A stretch of 64,000 nucleotides of DNA from Isoetes taiwanensis (GCA_021234155.1 JAJEKV010000422.1:124001-188000); one strand, 5' to 3'; counted from the first letter of the stretch, positions 44,258-54,888 are shown. The notes: generated from the letters alone by a model not told the origin. Made by a program: numbers and translations.

Positions 44258-46273
44258 TCAACTGGGTTGATCGTAGGTAAACTTTTTAGGAAAATCATGA
44301 TAGAGCAATTGAGTAGCCTCTCTAGCCTCTCTACCCCCAGATGCATTCATCTCGAAAAATGATGTCAATGTTGTTCCATTATTCTTGCTTCTTATACTGT
44401 CCATGCTCATACCTTCTCGATAGTATACATCTTGTTGCATTGGGAGATGCACAACCAATCTAGTGACATGAGGAAACTGTTGCTGTATTTCATATGAGAG
44501 GATTCTCCATGATGCCTCAGAAGTTGAGAAATAGCGTGCATTCAAGTATTGCTCAACCTCATCATGGTTTACGGTGGGTCTGCTGCTAGTAGATGCACCA
44601 TCACTCGCTGCTTCTAAGTTCACATTGATCATATCAGGCCCTTTGTAGACATATTTGTATAGATATTTAACGGCCTTTACGGCAGCACACACCTCAACAT
44701 TGATATGGCATTTGAAATACGATGTCAGCCACGGATTATATGGCACAACCCATCTGTTATCTAAATCTATATCCCCTTTTTTCACCTTTCGGCCATCATC
44801 CCTTCTTCGGTACAACGGATATCCGTCAACAACTGTCATTTCATCTGAAAATGCACGTGGATAATGCTTTGTACACTTACCATCTTGCATGCATGGACTA
44901 TTCGGATATCCAATACCACATGGCCCATGCATCATATTACGAGTGACTATCTCATACAATTCAGGATATAGATCTTTGTCTGGTATTTCAACACAAATTA
45001 TTTGATCAATCTCTTCGGCTGTGAAGGGCTTGTCTTCCTGATCCAATATAGTCAACAAATGTACATGTGGCAAGCCTCTCTTCTGAAACTCAATGACATA
45101 GACTTTTGTAATTATGCGGCCGAATATACCACGATTAGTTATCAGATCTATCAGCTCTTTTACCTTCATATGGAATACTCTAGCCACTAACTCTGATCGA
45201 TCACTTGGCGATTGGCCATATAATAATTCCCTCCTAATCTCTTCCCAATTTGCATTGGCAGTCATGGTTATAAAGAGGTCCGGCCTGCCATGTTCGCGAA
45301 CAATAGACATAGCATCGTGATATCGTTGGGTCATGTATCTCGGACCTCCCACATGTGAGGATAGTAACACAACTTTTTGGCCAATAGCACTTGCATCATC
45401 TCCTTCAAAGTCCATAATGCCCTGTAACATGTCTTTTCGAATGGTGTGTTGATTCAACACCACGAATTGCAGTCTTTCTTGTTCCATCTTCGAAAACATA
45501 TCACAAATGTATTCTTGAAACAATCGGCCAGCCATGTGAAGGGGAGATGTATGCCCATGACGCGTGAACAAATGATATATGTAGTACTCCATAATAGTTA
45601 CTTCCTTTGCGCCTCTCCGTCCATGAGGTATTTTAAAATGCCATCCATCTGTACCATAGGGAAGAAGTAGCACAAAGTGCAATGGATCATACGCTGAGTG
45701 ATATGCATCTATAAACTTCACGCCACCATCCTTAGAGTGTATAATAATGTCCCTCTGACCATCTTCGGGCTTATCATCGACAGGCATTAAGACAGCCACC
45801 TCATTTACAGTTGGAGCATTATATTGCCTCCTCACAGGATTTTGCACATTGCAAGAAGGTATACGCAAACGGATATCCATGGTTGGATGGATACGCATAA
45901 ACTGTGCCGCGCTCAAGAATATGTTAACAAATGGATTGTACTCTGTCATAAGGGCCTGCAACTGCACCACTATTTCTTGCCTCAATCCATCAAAAATGGA
46001 CATCCTGCGTTCAACTTGCATGTCCTCGCCATCCATGATGTATATCTGTGCAAATTTTGCATGCTCTTGTTGCCCTTGCGGTGGCAATAATGTTCCCATC
46101 TTATGGCACATGTGGCCATTGACCCTAAAAGTGTGAGCTCCACCAATAGCATTTGCCAACGCCTCATCAATTTTCACACCCACTGAGGCAAACGAAAAAA
46201 TATTATTGTACTTTCTAATGTTCGTGCGAAAGTGATCACCCAAACTATCTGTTCTCGTATATAGATCAAACAA
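44258..46273 (-). CDS. Helitron Rep (HUH endonuclease) protein, element B
   Basis: This is the longest frame of the window, 671 codons. It carries the Helitron N-terminal domain (DPLHFVLLLPYGTDGWHFKI), then SSHVGGPRYMTQRYHDAM, Rep motif 1 (PDLFITMTANANWEEI), the HUH motif in QKRGLPHVHLL (about residue 402) and the paired-tyrosine motif YLYKYVYKG (about residue 538). All catalytic residues for single-strand nicking are present. The C-terminal helicase is out of frame and truncated. The preceding frame (46344-47195) holds the N terminus with the start of a zinc finger, so the true start was upstream. It belongs to a different lineage from element A, judging by the many differences in the same motifs. 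Confidence 0.85.
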   Translation of the reverse strand: MFDLYTRTDSLGDHFRTNIRKYNNIFSFASVGVKIDEALANAIGGAHTFRVNGHMCHKMGTLLPPQGQQEHAKFAQIYIMDGEDMQVERRMSIFDGLRQEIVVQLQALMTEYNPFVNIFLSAAQFMRIHPTMDIRLRIPSCNVQNPVRRQYNAPTVNEVAVLMPVDDKPEDGQRDIIIHSKDGGVKFIDAYHSAYDPLHFVLLLPYGTDGWHFKIPHGRRGAKEVTIMEYYIYHLFTRHGHTSPLHMAGRLFQEYICDMFSKMEQERLQFVVLNQHTIRKDMLQGIMDFEGDDASAIGQKVVLLSSHVGGPRYMTQRYHDAMSIVREHGRPDLFITMTANANWEEIRRELLYGQSPSDRSELVARVFHMKVKELIDLITNRGIFGRIITKVYVIEFQKRGLPHVHLLTILDQEDKPFTAEEIDQIICVEIPDKDLYPELYEIVTRNMMHGPCGIGYPNSPCMQDGKCTKHYPRAFSDEMTVVDGYPLYRRRDDGRKVKKGDIDLDNRWVVPYNPWLTSYFKCHINVEVCAAVKAVKYLYKYVYKGPDMINVNLEAASDGASTSSRPTVNHDEVEQYLNARYFSTSEASWRILSYEIQQQFPHVTRLVVHLPMQQDVYYREGMSMDSIRSKNNGTTLTSFFEMNASGGREAREATQLLYHDFPKKFTYDQPS

Positions 46274-46343
46274 TGCCTGTGGTGGTTCACGGAATCAATG
46301 GCACCGTGACATTTCCATTAGCACATGCCCCACGCACTTCTTT

Positions 46344-47195
46344 TTAACTCGTGAGAGTCCGGGCCCAACGCATAGCCCCACAATACAAACATCTATAATC
46401 CATGTTACCAAGGTCATGAGGAGGAGGTAAATTCCACGTCCATGCTATCTTGTTGAAACCCCTTTTACCAGTAGGACGTTCTCTAGGACCAATAGGAGTG
46501 TCATAATCCAACCTCATAGCTGTATGTTTTACCTGTCTTCTTCGATCCATGCGTCTCCTCCTTTGACTATTGCTCTCAGCTTCAGGTGTCATATAGGATG
46601 GGTCATCCCTTATTGTTATAGTTTTTCCCATATTAGCAGTTCCTTCCATAACCATGTCATTCAAATGCTGGCGTCTTGTCGATAACATATCTACTTGACC
46701 AGACAGACAATGCATTGGCTCTGGTGTGACTGTCTCCTCAATTGCGGGCGCATTAGATGATTGGCCAATATGAACTGTCTCTGGAACATTCACATCATAT
46801 TGTAACCTCAAAGCCTTAGCCTTTGCAACACGCCTACGTGTCAAACGTCTCTTCTTAGCAGATCTATTTTCATTGACAGGCATCATATATGAGGGGTTGT
46901 TGGCCACAGTAGGTGGCGTCTGTTTGCAAGATCTTTCCATGCCCACTTGACCAGACAAACAATGCATTGGCTCGGCGTGCGCTCGCCTCTCCGATTCTTT
47001 TGGTGCATTGGTTGATTGGCCAACATGAACCACCTCCACAGTATTCACATCATATTCTAACCTCAAGGCTCTAGCCTTTGCAACGTGCTTACGTGCCAAA
47101 TGTCTCTTTCTAGCAGACTTACTTTCATTGATGGGTGTCATATATGAGGGATTGTTGGCCACAGCAGGTGGCGTCTTTTTGTAAGACCTCCCCAT
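46344..47195 (-). pseudogene. Helitron N-terminal region with triplicated basic module
   Basis: A 283-codon frame ends with MDYRCLYCGAMRWARTLTS, the first half of the zinc finger found at the start of plant Helitron proteins. The second half (ACANGNVTVPLI) follows after an in-frame stop at about 46344, and the Rep frame picks up after a further frame change at 46273. The first 235 residues hold three related modules of roughly 90, 95 and 45 residues. Each has NPSYM(T/M)P, a basic run such as RKRHLARKHVAKA and a (L/M)RL(E/Q/D)YD motif. Two modules also share a PMHCLSGQV tail. The basic runs look like nuclear-localisation or DNA-binding segments. Confidence 0.7.
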
Positions 47196-47865
47196 ATCGA
47201 GTCTCTGATATGTGTAACCCTATAGCCGTTCAGAGTTTTTGCATGAAAATAACCTCCTAATGCGTCTTGACTAAGAAATTACCCACCACATTCAATAGAA
47301 TGCACAATTAACCTAAAGGAGATAGGACTCACCTTTGATGTAGTATGATATATTCTCCTTTGAAGTGCAAGTAGAAAAGTAAGCCCTGTAATTATGATGG
47401 CAGAAGCTTTAAATTTAAAAGTATTATTATTATGCGCATTTTCAAGATTATGAAGAGCTACGACCATGCAATGTAAAGAAATCTGCCTAAACAAAGAATA
47501 TGGATCACCTTTGATGGTTGCCAAAGTTGTTGTCTCCTTGAAAGTGGAAGCAAATGGTTGACCTGTACAAAAAGTAGAAAGAGATGAGATGGCACCTTCA
47601 TAAAAGTACAACCCCCAATAAAGTGTTGGCTAAAGAACGTGCAAGATAACCTTCCTTCTCTCCAAAACTATCATTTATAATTGGGACACATGGGTTCAAG
47701 CATATTGTTGTAGTTTATATAGGCATGTTTATCATATGCCAAGATATACACCTTGATTGACGAACACATCTTTATTAGTGATTATTGTAGAAAAAACAAA
47801 GAGTTCCATAAATAGGGAGCACATTTATTATTAATAATGCCCAAAAGCTCAAGGGTTTCAATAGG
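47196..47865. other. No confident gene
   Basis: The minus-strand frame at 47279-47611 (110 codons) has no motif and looks like chance. The interval may be the 5' region of element B, but no Helitron 5' TC end could be fixed. Confidence 0.4.
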
Positions 47866-48318
47866 CTACACATCTAAACCATTTTGTACCATGTACTCAG
47901 TATGTAAAATAGCATCCATGGCATTTGCGAACTTTTGAACACGGATATATATGTGTTTATGAAACACACGTTCCAAGAGACTGATGAACTTGTCAACATC
48001 TAATTGAATTTTAGAGGTTTGAGATAATGGAAGCCCAAGCGACTCCTGAACTCCATACCACTCCGCAAAAACTCTAGCGGCCCATAGCAAACTCTCAACT
48101 TTGGCAAGCTTTGAAACTCTCTCTTTGTTTGGTGATGTCGAGGATTCAACATCAATGTCTAACATAATTTCCTCAAGGTCTTCATAGTTATTCAAGTATT
48201 GAACATATTTATTCTGGGAAGGGACTTGCGAGAGACACAAAACCGGCCGAATAGGCTTGTCATTCATCACAGCAGCAATATACAATGTTGTGAAGAATAG
48301 AGAGGGGTAACCGACCAT
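47866..48318 (-). CDS. Hypothetical protein
   Basis: A 150-codon frame with protein-like composition, acidic in the middle (DLEEIMLDIDVESSTSPNKE) and with a helical C-terminal half ending FANAMDAILHTEYMVQNGLD. No family recognised. Its end resembles the end of the 41636-42040 frame, so both may derive from one repeated gene of the Helitron neighbourhood. Confidence 0.3.
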   Translation of the reverse strand: MVGYPSLFFTTLYIAAVMNDKPIRPVLCLSQVPSQNKYVQYLNNYEDLEEIMLDIDVESSTSPNKERVSKLAKVESLLWAARVFAEWYGVQESLGLPLSQTSKIQLDVDKFISLLERVFHKHIYIRVQKFANAMDAILHTEYMVQNGLDV

Positions 48319-48737
48319 AGGAACAATATCGGACTACCCCACAAACAGAAAATGCGCATAGGCAATATAGAAGGGTAATGGCGACAACTTCTCATCGGGA
48401 TAAAAAAAACCCCGCCCTTTCGGGTTTTCGAGGAAAACCCTAATGAGAGATGGTCGCCAAAAACCTTGAATGTGTTGCCTGGAGAACGGGAGGAGATGGG
48501 TTGATGGCGAACACAAATCTAGCAGGACCCCAGAAGATGGCGAAGACCTCAAATGAGCCCTAGCAGACGGCGGAAGACGGCGGAATCCTGCAAGCAATAC
48601 AAAAAACTCCCCAAAAAATACCCGTAAATGGTTAGAGAAAACAAACAGGCATAGCCATAAAAAACAAGCTGCACCAAGAAGGTCCGAAGATATGAGGAAT
48701 GAAAACAGATGAAAAAAGAATATGACAGAAAAAGAGA

Positions 48738-48900
48738 GCATCACCCATAGGGTGGAAAAGCAAAGACCCAACGGGTGGAAAACCATTATGTAAAAATATG
48801 CATCACCCTCGATGTGGAAATAAACAGCATCACCCGCAGGTGGAGAATAACGCAGCAAGATGCCGATGAAACAGAAACATGAAAATAGCAACACCCACAG
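48738..48900. repeat. Repeated CACCC-NNN-GGGTG hairpin motif
   Basis: Variants of catcaccc-nnn-gggtgga occur at about 48739, 48763, 48801, 48828 and 48885. Two more are close together at about 50820 and 50846. The two arms are complementary and the loop is three or four bases. Confidence 0.6.
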
Positions 48901-49942
48901 GTGGAGAACAACAAAGAGTGCATGAACAAAAAATACAAATGAAAAAGACTCATGCGCCCACGCAGCAGGGCGGGAAGGGAGGGAAGCCACGAGAGAAGAA
49001 GAAGAGCTGCTGTGAGAAGACGCCGATAACGGGCCAAGACGGAAATGGCCTAATTGAGAGATTCGCCCCTTCCTGTAATGGCGATCCGGATGGCTCTGAT
49101 TGATGGGATTCTGGAAGGACTCGAGAGACACAAAACCGGCCGACTACCAAAGGATTTCCTCAACTATAAGCCCGGGCCAAAACCTCCAGGTGTGTTGAGT
49201 TGGATCGCTGGGCACATAGCGGAGAGAGAAGAAGAGGAGCCGCCAACGCGTGAGCCAAGCAGAGATCATGTGAAACCCCCGAAGGAGCCGCCGACCCGGC
49301 CGCGACGAAAGGAAAAATGAGTACCATACTAGGATGGATTTAAGTCGATAGCAAGAAGACACTCCCGCCACCACCTCCGAGCAGTCGGATAGGATAAAGG
49401 ACGCAGAGAGGAAGGAGAGGAGCGAAAAAGAGAGCCGTCGGACGGAGGATCGAGGAGATGATAAGAACCGGTAGAAATTAGGCGCTGAAGGATAGTGACG
49501 GGGCATGCGAACGAATGCAGGCAAGCTAAAGAAATCGTATGACCACAGGCAAATTGGTCTCGTTTGGAGTGGCAGGGAGAGAAAGGAAAACAGGATCCGA
49601 AGAGTCTGGTTCAAGCGAGAAGGAAGCTATGCGTTGACGACGAGAACCAAAGAAATAGCAGAAGCGAAGCAGCCGGGGAGAAAGCTTAAGTCGAAGAAGA
49701 AGAGCCGGAGGCGCCTGCTATGGACGGTATCAGCTCAATGACCTGAAAAAGGAAAGGACATTAGAGAACAAAAACAATGAAAAGAAAAGCACGCCGCCAC
49801 GATGACGAATCTAAGGAAGCGCCCCGGCATGCCAACGAGAATGGCAACAAGGCGATGAAAAAATAAACCATGTTAATGCATACAATGCACAGATGAAATG
49901 AATGCAGATCACGTAGATAGTTGTCGTATGTGAATACAAATT

Positions 49943-49994
49943 ACGGACCGAAGTCCGTGAATGTGGCTACGGACTGAAGTCCGTAAATGTGGCT
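49943..49994. repeat. 26-bp tandem repeat containing a hairpin
   Basis: Two units, each ACGGAC, loop C/TGAA, GTCCGT, then (g/a)aatgtggct. The second starts at 49969. Confidence 0.8.
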
Positions 49995-51000
49995 ATTATT
50001 CCTTCCGAACCTGTGGCCAAAATCTAATAACAAATAACTGAGATAATAAGGCAAAGAGGAAAAAACTTACGCATAGGAATGTAAAAATGCATAGACATAA
50101 AGAAGACAAAGTGCAACCCGACATATGTTGTCAAAAACAAAGTGCAATCGTGCATACGCGGGCGAGTGGGTTTTGTTTAGAAGGGCGAATTAGAATATCA
50201 ACGTGAGACAAAGAAAAAGAAAGACAACGAAGAAAAAATGAGGTTGACAACAAGAAGTCTAAAGCGAAGAAGGTTCATAAGGATGTGAAAAGGAGGGAAC
50301 AAGATGAGGAGAGTGAAAATGCTAAGGTCTGGGTCAGGGTAGCATAGGAGAAATGTGTGGTGATGTCAGAAGACAAATACCATATGCATAAATCCATGAA
50401 TAAAGACCCCAATAGGAAAACATACTGTGGCAAACGAGGGACGAGATTGAGAAAGAGAATGTAGACATACTAGCACCGAGCGAAAAGAAGGTCAAGAAGG
50501 AAACGGAGACTAAAGTTAATTCGAAGCACAACGAAAACGAAAAAATGAGGCGTAACTGCATAAACTAGAAGCCCAGCCGCCGCGAAACCTCCAGGTGTCG
50601 AGTCGGGCACGAAGCACGTAGCGAGGGTGAGACGAAGAGGAGCGCCAACGACCGAGCGCGAGAAGAATTGGAACATGTAGAAGGCACCCATGAGCGGTTA
50701 AAGAGAACAAGAACGTGCATAATGGTGAAGCGGCAAACTGCAAAACGACAAGCACTCAAAATGATGTGAGCGATTAGAAATGAGAAAAAATCAACAATTC
50801 ATGAAAGAAGAGAGGATAGCATCACCCAGGGGGTGGAAAAAAGCATCACCCAGCGGGTGGAAGAAAAAACATGATAAACAGAAATTTGTGTGCAAATATA
50901 GCTAAATAGCAAATATGATAAACACTCGTGTTCCTCCATTAAAATTTGCTCTTTCCTATTACCTAAACCTTCTATGCCCATAGATGGAATGACTTGAGCA

Positions 51001-51225
51001 TAACCCTTTGGGATTCCCATTCTCGTTTGACGTCATTATGGTAATTAGCTGCCAGATTGTAACCTTCAAAAGCTTCTTTAAAGTTCTTCCAGGTCAAAAT
51101 CTTTGGATCCATTCTTTTTCTTCCTTGTCACCATGTTCTTGCCATGTCTGTCAGATATTTGTCCATGGCCTGCAGAGAATGCCTTAACCAGCCAGCACTC
51201 CAGGAGTACTACCTAGAGTTTTCGC
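51001..51225. other. No confident gene; imperfect 17-bp inverted repeat
   Basis: On the minus strand the interval holds gag-like words (ILTWKNFKEAFEGYNLAA) that are too short to assign. agaatgccttaaccagc at about 51178-51194 is inverted, with one mismatch, at 51224-51240 (gctggctaaggcattct). This links the interval to the palindrome array that follows. Confidence 0.4.
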
Positions 51226-51226
51226 T

Positions 51227-51409
51227 GGCTAAGGCATTCTCGACTTGCGAGTCGAGAATGCAGGCATCAAGCCAACACTGGGATTCTCGACTCGCGAGTC
51301 GAGAATGCAGGCATCAAGCCAACACTGGGATTCTCGACTCGCGAGTCGAGAATGCAGGCATCAAGCCAACACTGGGATTCTCGACTCGCAAGTCGAGAAT
51401 CCCTTAGCC
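51227..51409. repeat. 47-bp array of four palindromes, bounded by inverted GGCTAAGG
   Basis: The 24-bp palindrome ATTCTCGACTCGCGAGTCGA plus GAAT starts at 51236, 51283, 51330 and 51377. The first and last copies each carry one change next to the central CG (cttgcg, cgcaag). The copies are separated by a constant 23-bp spacer beginning gcaggcatcaagcc, giving an exact 47-bp period. GGCTAAGG at 51227-51234 and CCTTAGCC at 51402-51409 bracket the array symmetrically, as if one longer hairpin had been expanded internally. Confidence 0.92.
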
Positions 51410-51726
51410 ATCCAATTCTCCTGTGCCTCTAGTCCTAGGTTTAGTCCCAGGTGCCTCTATCATGTCTGAGCCACTCTCCTTCGAACTATCTTCCTCGAAT
51501 ATTGCAAAGGGGAGTGGCCCGGACTGGGTGGAGGCCTCTGGGACTAACCACAGGGGGGATGCATTTGAACTGCATCCCTAAGGCCCTAGACCTAGCATTA
51601 TCTATACACAACTAGCATGCCTAATGAGGATTCGGATCGATGCTTCTAAACGAATGGAAGGCATTCCAAGCAAAATATATAGATGATGAAATCGTTTCAT
51701 GAAGTTGTTCGATTTATAGTTCCCTT

Positions 51727-51960
51727 GCTGAGCATCTCTCAATCTAGAGAGTATCTCGACGCTGAAATATGCTCAACAAGGAAACCATAAGTCGGGCGAG
51801 CTGTAGAACAGTTCCATGATCAAAACAGGGAGTTGTTCGCGTGTTACTCCGATCCATTGTTACCGTGCCCAGCATCTCTCAACCCAGAGAGTATATTTCA
51901 TCTCTCGACGCTGAAATATGCTGGACAAGGAAACAATAAATCCGCCGAGCTTTAGAGCAG
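51727..51960. repeat. 140-bp direct repeat
   Basis: The segment agcatctctcaa(t/c)c(t/c)agagagtat...cgacgctgaaatatgct...acaaggaaac is present at 51731 and again at 51871. Each is followed by a related tail ending agcagttccatg or aacagttccatg. No gene seen. Confidence 0.75.
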
Positions 51961-51969
51961 TTCCATGTT

Positions 51970-52260
51970 CTATACACATCTGGCATGTTCTACACACATA
52001 ATAAAACAGGAATCTCTGAAACTCCCCTCTTCTCGCAAGAACTCCTTGAGCCATTGTATCACAGATCCTGCAGCCTCACCGAGAGTCTTCGCTTCTTCTG
52101 TTGGCCTCATCAACAATGCATCCCCATCAAATACTTGTATCAAAGCGATTCTCGCGTATCCCTCTTCCATGGCGCTGCAGTGAAGTGTTCCCGTGTCTTG
52201 CAGCTCATATCCGCTTGCTACCTTAGCTCCGTGCACATCGATCAAATCAACTATTTGCAA
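51970..52260 (-). pseudogene. Possible En/Spm-type transposase-associated domain
   Basis: A 96-codon frame includes VDLIDVHGAKVASGYELQDT, then ARIALIQVFDGDALLMRPTE and TLGEAAGSVIQWLKEFL. The pattern (VHG ... V.V..V.....L..P ... L.EA.G..I.WP) resembles the C-terminal domain of plant Ptta/En/Spm-type transposase proteins. The usual W-P pair reads W-L here. No other transposase part or CACTA end was found. The assignment is tentative. Confidence 0.4.
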
Positions 52261-52645
52261 AAAGACACGCAGTTAGAAATAGACAGAGAGTAAGGCGCTG
52301 TTAGGAGCTTACATCGTCGTGGTGCCATCCGTGAACTCGCGAGCAATCGATCTCTGCCTCCGGTCGCTGTGCGCCTTGCTGCCGAACTAAGCACCTGGAA
52401 ATCTCCACTGTGCTCACTAAGCCCCTGGAAATGAATGAATTTGGAATCATTGTTTTAAATGGGCTAAAGCCGGCCGTCTTTGCACTTTATCCCGCTTTTT
52501 TTTCCTTGAATGATTGTGTGTCCTTAATTTCAAATTTAAGAAACGCCCGACCTTTTTTACGCGGCAGTCCTAAACCTTCCAAGGCGCGGAAGAGGCTCAA
52601 TTTACAAGGGAATCCGAGCAAGAAGAAGATACGGGGCATACTGAT

Positions 52646-53935
52646 ATGGCGACTCCATCGAAGAAGCCGGGCGCCGGAGCGAAGCGGGTTCAAGCGGCAC
52701 CAAGAAAAGAAAGACTGCTGACTCGTGTGAGCTCTCGGCTTTGTGTTCGGTCGGGATACCTTTTATCGATCCATCCTTCGTCTTGCAAAGATTCACTGCG
52801 GAGACGCTTAGTGATCACTGGCCGAACTCCGTTCTTCGTTATCGAGGGATTGGAGACAGAGCTACTTGATACACCAGCAGATTGTTGGTGGTATGTCGAA
52901 GTATCAACAAGGGAAGGAGAAAGATCTGTTTCTGTGGCAAAGGGATAAGAAGAGCTCCGGCGACAAGTACAAGAAGGTCGGTGTTGTACTCTCCGTCTCT
53001 GCGCCAGATTCGAAGCATCTTACATTGTATGTGGAAGACTGCCTGAAGGGTAAGTTCTACCACATGAAGAAGTTATCAGTATCTAACTACTCTCACTCTT
53101 CAATGAGCAAGTCGAAGGGGACCGACAAAAGGCCGGCGCCTTTAAATTGTCAGAACCTTGGGCAGAAGGATCTGGAAGGGATGAAGGAGGTCGGAACCCT
53201 GATATCCAGAGAGCTTGGAATGGAGATTTCCAGGGTGAGGGAGAAGATGTTCAACACCGGGAGCTTTACGTCTAGCGTGCTAAAGACTCTAAAGCACTCG
53301 GCAGTTACCATGGATGTTGTAGTTCAGAAAGAAAAAACTCCAGACAGAACTACAGATGAAGCAGATGAGAGTACACGGGAGGATTCAGATGCTGAAGATG
53401 AGGAAGATATAGTCGACTCCCAATTCTTGGATCCAGATGAGCAGATTAGGAAATCACAGAGAGGGGCCCAGAAGATGGAGCGGCTGGCTCAGTATTATCC
53501 ATTGGGGATATCACACACAAGCTATTCTTTGGACATCGAGGCGACTGAAGGTTTGGGCGGTGAGATGCCGTCTTGTTCAACCACAGGAAATTTAATCCAA
53601 CACACATGCTGGAGATTCTGAACTTGATGGTGCGGCATCCTGTTGCAGATCCAATGCCTGCGGATGTCATACCATTCGCCAGATCGACCGTGAGTTGTTC
53701 AAACCGAAGTCCGAGGATGACCCAAGGGAAAAGACGCCAGGTTTTGGGTTGTGGACGGCCAAAGATTCGGTGAGGGTACAAGTATTGCGTGACTTTAAAA
53801 GGAAGTGCCGCAGCGATCAAGGACGATATTCCAAACGAGAGTGCAGAGTTCTTTTCACGGACACGCCACCAACGGAGAGCTCGCCAAAGATTAGCCACCG
53901 CTGTAAATAATAGTAGCAAGTGCCGCCTACATAAG
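52646..53935 (+). pseudogene. 5' part of a decayed multi-exon gene of unknown family
   Basis: Three frames chain into one protein-like sequence. The first is at 52866-53621 (KSSGDKYKKVGVVLSVSAPD through an acidic stretch EDSDAEDEEDIVDSQFLDP). The next continues at about 53564 (FNHRKFNPTHMLEILNLMV). The last runs from about 53670 (RQIDRELFKPKSEDDPREK, then TPGFGLWTAKDS). The ATG at 52646 (MATPSKKPGAGAKR) may be the original start but is in another frame. There are at least two frameshifts. A donor-like AAG|GTAAAT at 53935/53936 would end this exon. I do not recognise the family. Confidence 0.5.
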
Positions 53936-54122
53936 GTAAATTATCGTTTCGATTCGGGTTTCGCTCGCTGGAGTCGAGAAAGTTCCTCGAATCCTTTCTC
54001 GATTGTTTTCTTCGGGGTTTTCGACTCGGCGAAATGAAAGCCGAGGAACACAGAAATCGAAGATGCGGGGCTTTGAGCCGAGAAAACCCCAGAGAAGTAA
54101 AGAAAAGTAAAGATTGAAGGGA

Positions 54123-54805
54123 CTTTCTCGACTCGTGAGTCGAGAAAGCTAGAGAATAAACGGGAAGAACAGTATGACGGGGCTTTCTCGACTCGCGGGT
54201 CGAGAAAGTCCCTTCATACTTCGACTTTCCTGTGCTCCTCTGACTTTCTCGACTCGCGAGTCGAGATACCCCAGGGCAATAGAGAGAACATTAGAGATTA
54301 ATGGTTGACGAGTGAAAGCATCGAGCCTTCCCATCCTTTCTTCCCTCGCCTCTTCGGGCAATGTCGCTTAGTTTATATCCTAAGTTGCATCGTTCGAAGA
54401 GGTGGGGCAAGCAAGGATTTGGGAATGAGCGGTGCTTTCACTCTGGCCTCACTCTCCTATGTTCTCTCCTCTCCTGTGGGTATTCTCGACTCGCGAGTCG
54501 AGAAAGTCCCTTCGATCTTCTCCACTCCTGTGCTTCTCTGATTTTCCCGACTCGCGAGTCGAGAAACTCCATGGTAATAGAGAAAACATTAGAGATTAAT
54601 GGTTGAAGAGTGAAAGCATCGAGCCTTCCCAATCTTTCTTTCCCCACCTCTTCGGGCAATGTCGCTTAGTTTATATCCTAAGTTGCATCGTTCGAAGAGG
54701 CGTGAAAGCAAAGATTTGGGAATGCACGATGCTTTCGCTCTGGCCTTGACTCTCCTATGTTTTCTCCTCTCCTGTGGTTATTCTCGACTCGTGAGTCGAG
54801 AAACC
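54123..54805. repeat. Six dispersed palindromes (CTCGACTCGCGAGTCGAG family)
   Basis: Copies lie at about 54123-54148, 54183-54208, 54244-54267, 54482-54504, 54542-54567 and 54780-54805. Most are extended by matching cttt/aaag arms. Several carry a G/T or G/A change near the centre, which leaves the stem almost intact. Confidence 0.9.
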
Positions 54806-54846
54806 CCCTGCATCCTTCTATTTATTTTTTCCTTCGGGTGTTAGGA
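54248..54846. repeat. Direct repeat with period of about 298 bp
   Basis: gtcgcttagtttatatccta occurs at 54363 and 54661. The surrounding text (acattagagattaatggttg, gaaagcatcgagccttccca, tctcctctcctgtgg) repeats in the same order. Each unit ends in a palindrome copy, so palindromes lie at the unit boundaries. Confidence 0.88.
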
Positions 54847-54888
54847 GATACTTTCATGCTCTGACATTGTGACATTTACTGAATGCAG

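Larger units (their letters stand above)
48319..51000. other. Purine-rich repeat region without convincing genes
   Basis: The plus strand is rich in A and G, so the minus strand shows long hydrophobic frames (for example 48334-49131, 265 codons rich in F, L and S). I regard these as composition artefacts. The region has internal direct repeats: gagagacacaaaaccggccga at 48232 and 49123, and a diverged block with aacctccaggtgt...gag...gccaacg at about 49175-49255 and 50585-50650. This pattern fits a decayed retrotransposon or repeated LTR. Two families of short hairpins lie within it. Confidence 0.45.
53936..54888 (+). other. Probable intron packed with palindromes and a tandem repeat
   Basis: It starts GTAAAT and ends TGAATGCAG, with protein-like sequence resuming at 54890 (PYPDQIIHARQQWKALGCPQ). 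It holds six copies of the ctcgactcgcgagtcgag palindrome and a direct repeat of about 298 bp. The reading frame across the junction is not certain because the upstream exon is frameshifted. Confidence 0.5.

Noticed and set aside
48334-49131. 265-codon minus-strand frame rich in F, L and S, like a membrane protein
   Set aside because: The plus strand is purine-rich, so the other strand gives long hydrophobic frames without selection. Several overlapping frames are open at once and no family pattern is visible.
51236-51400. CRISPR-like array (24-bp repeats, 23-bp spacers)
   Set aside because: The spacers are identical to each other, the repeats are full palindromes and the context is a plant nuclear genome; it is a plain 47-bp tandem repeat.
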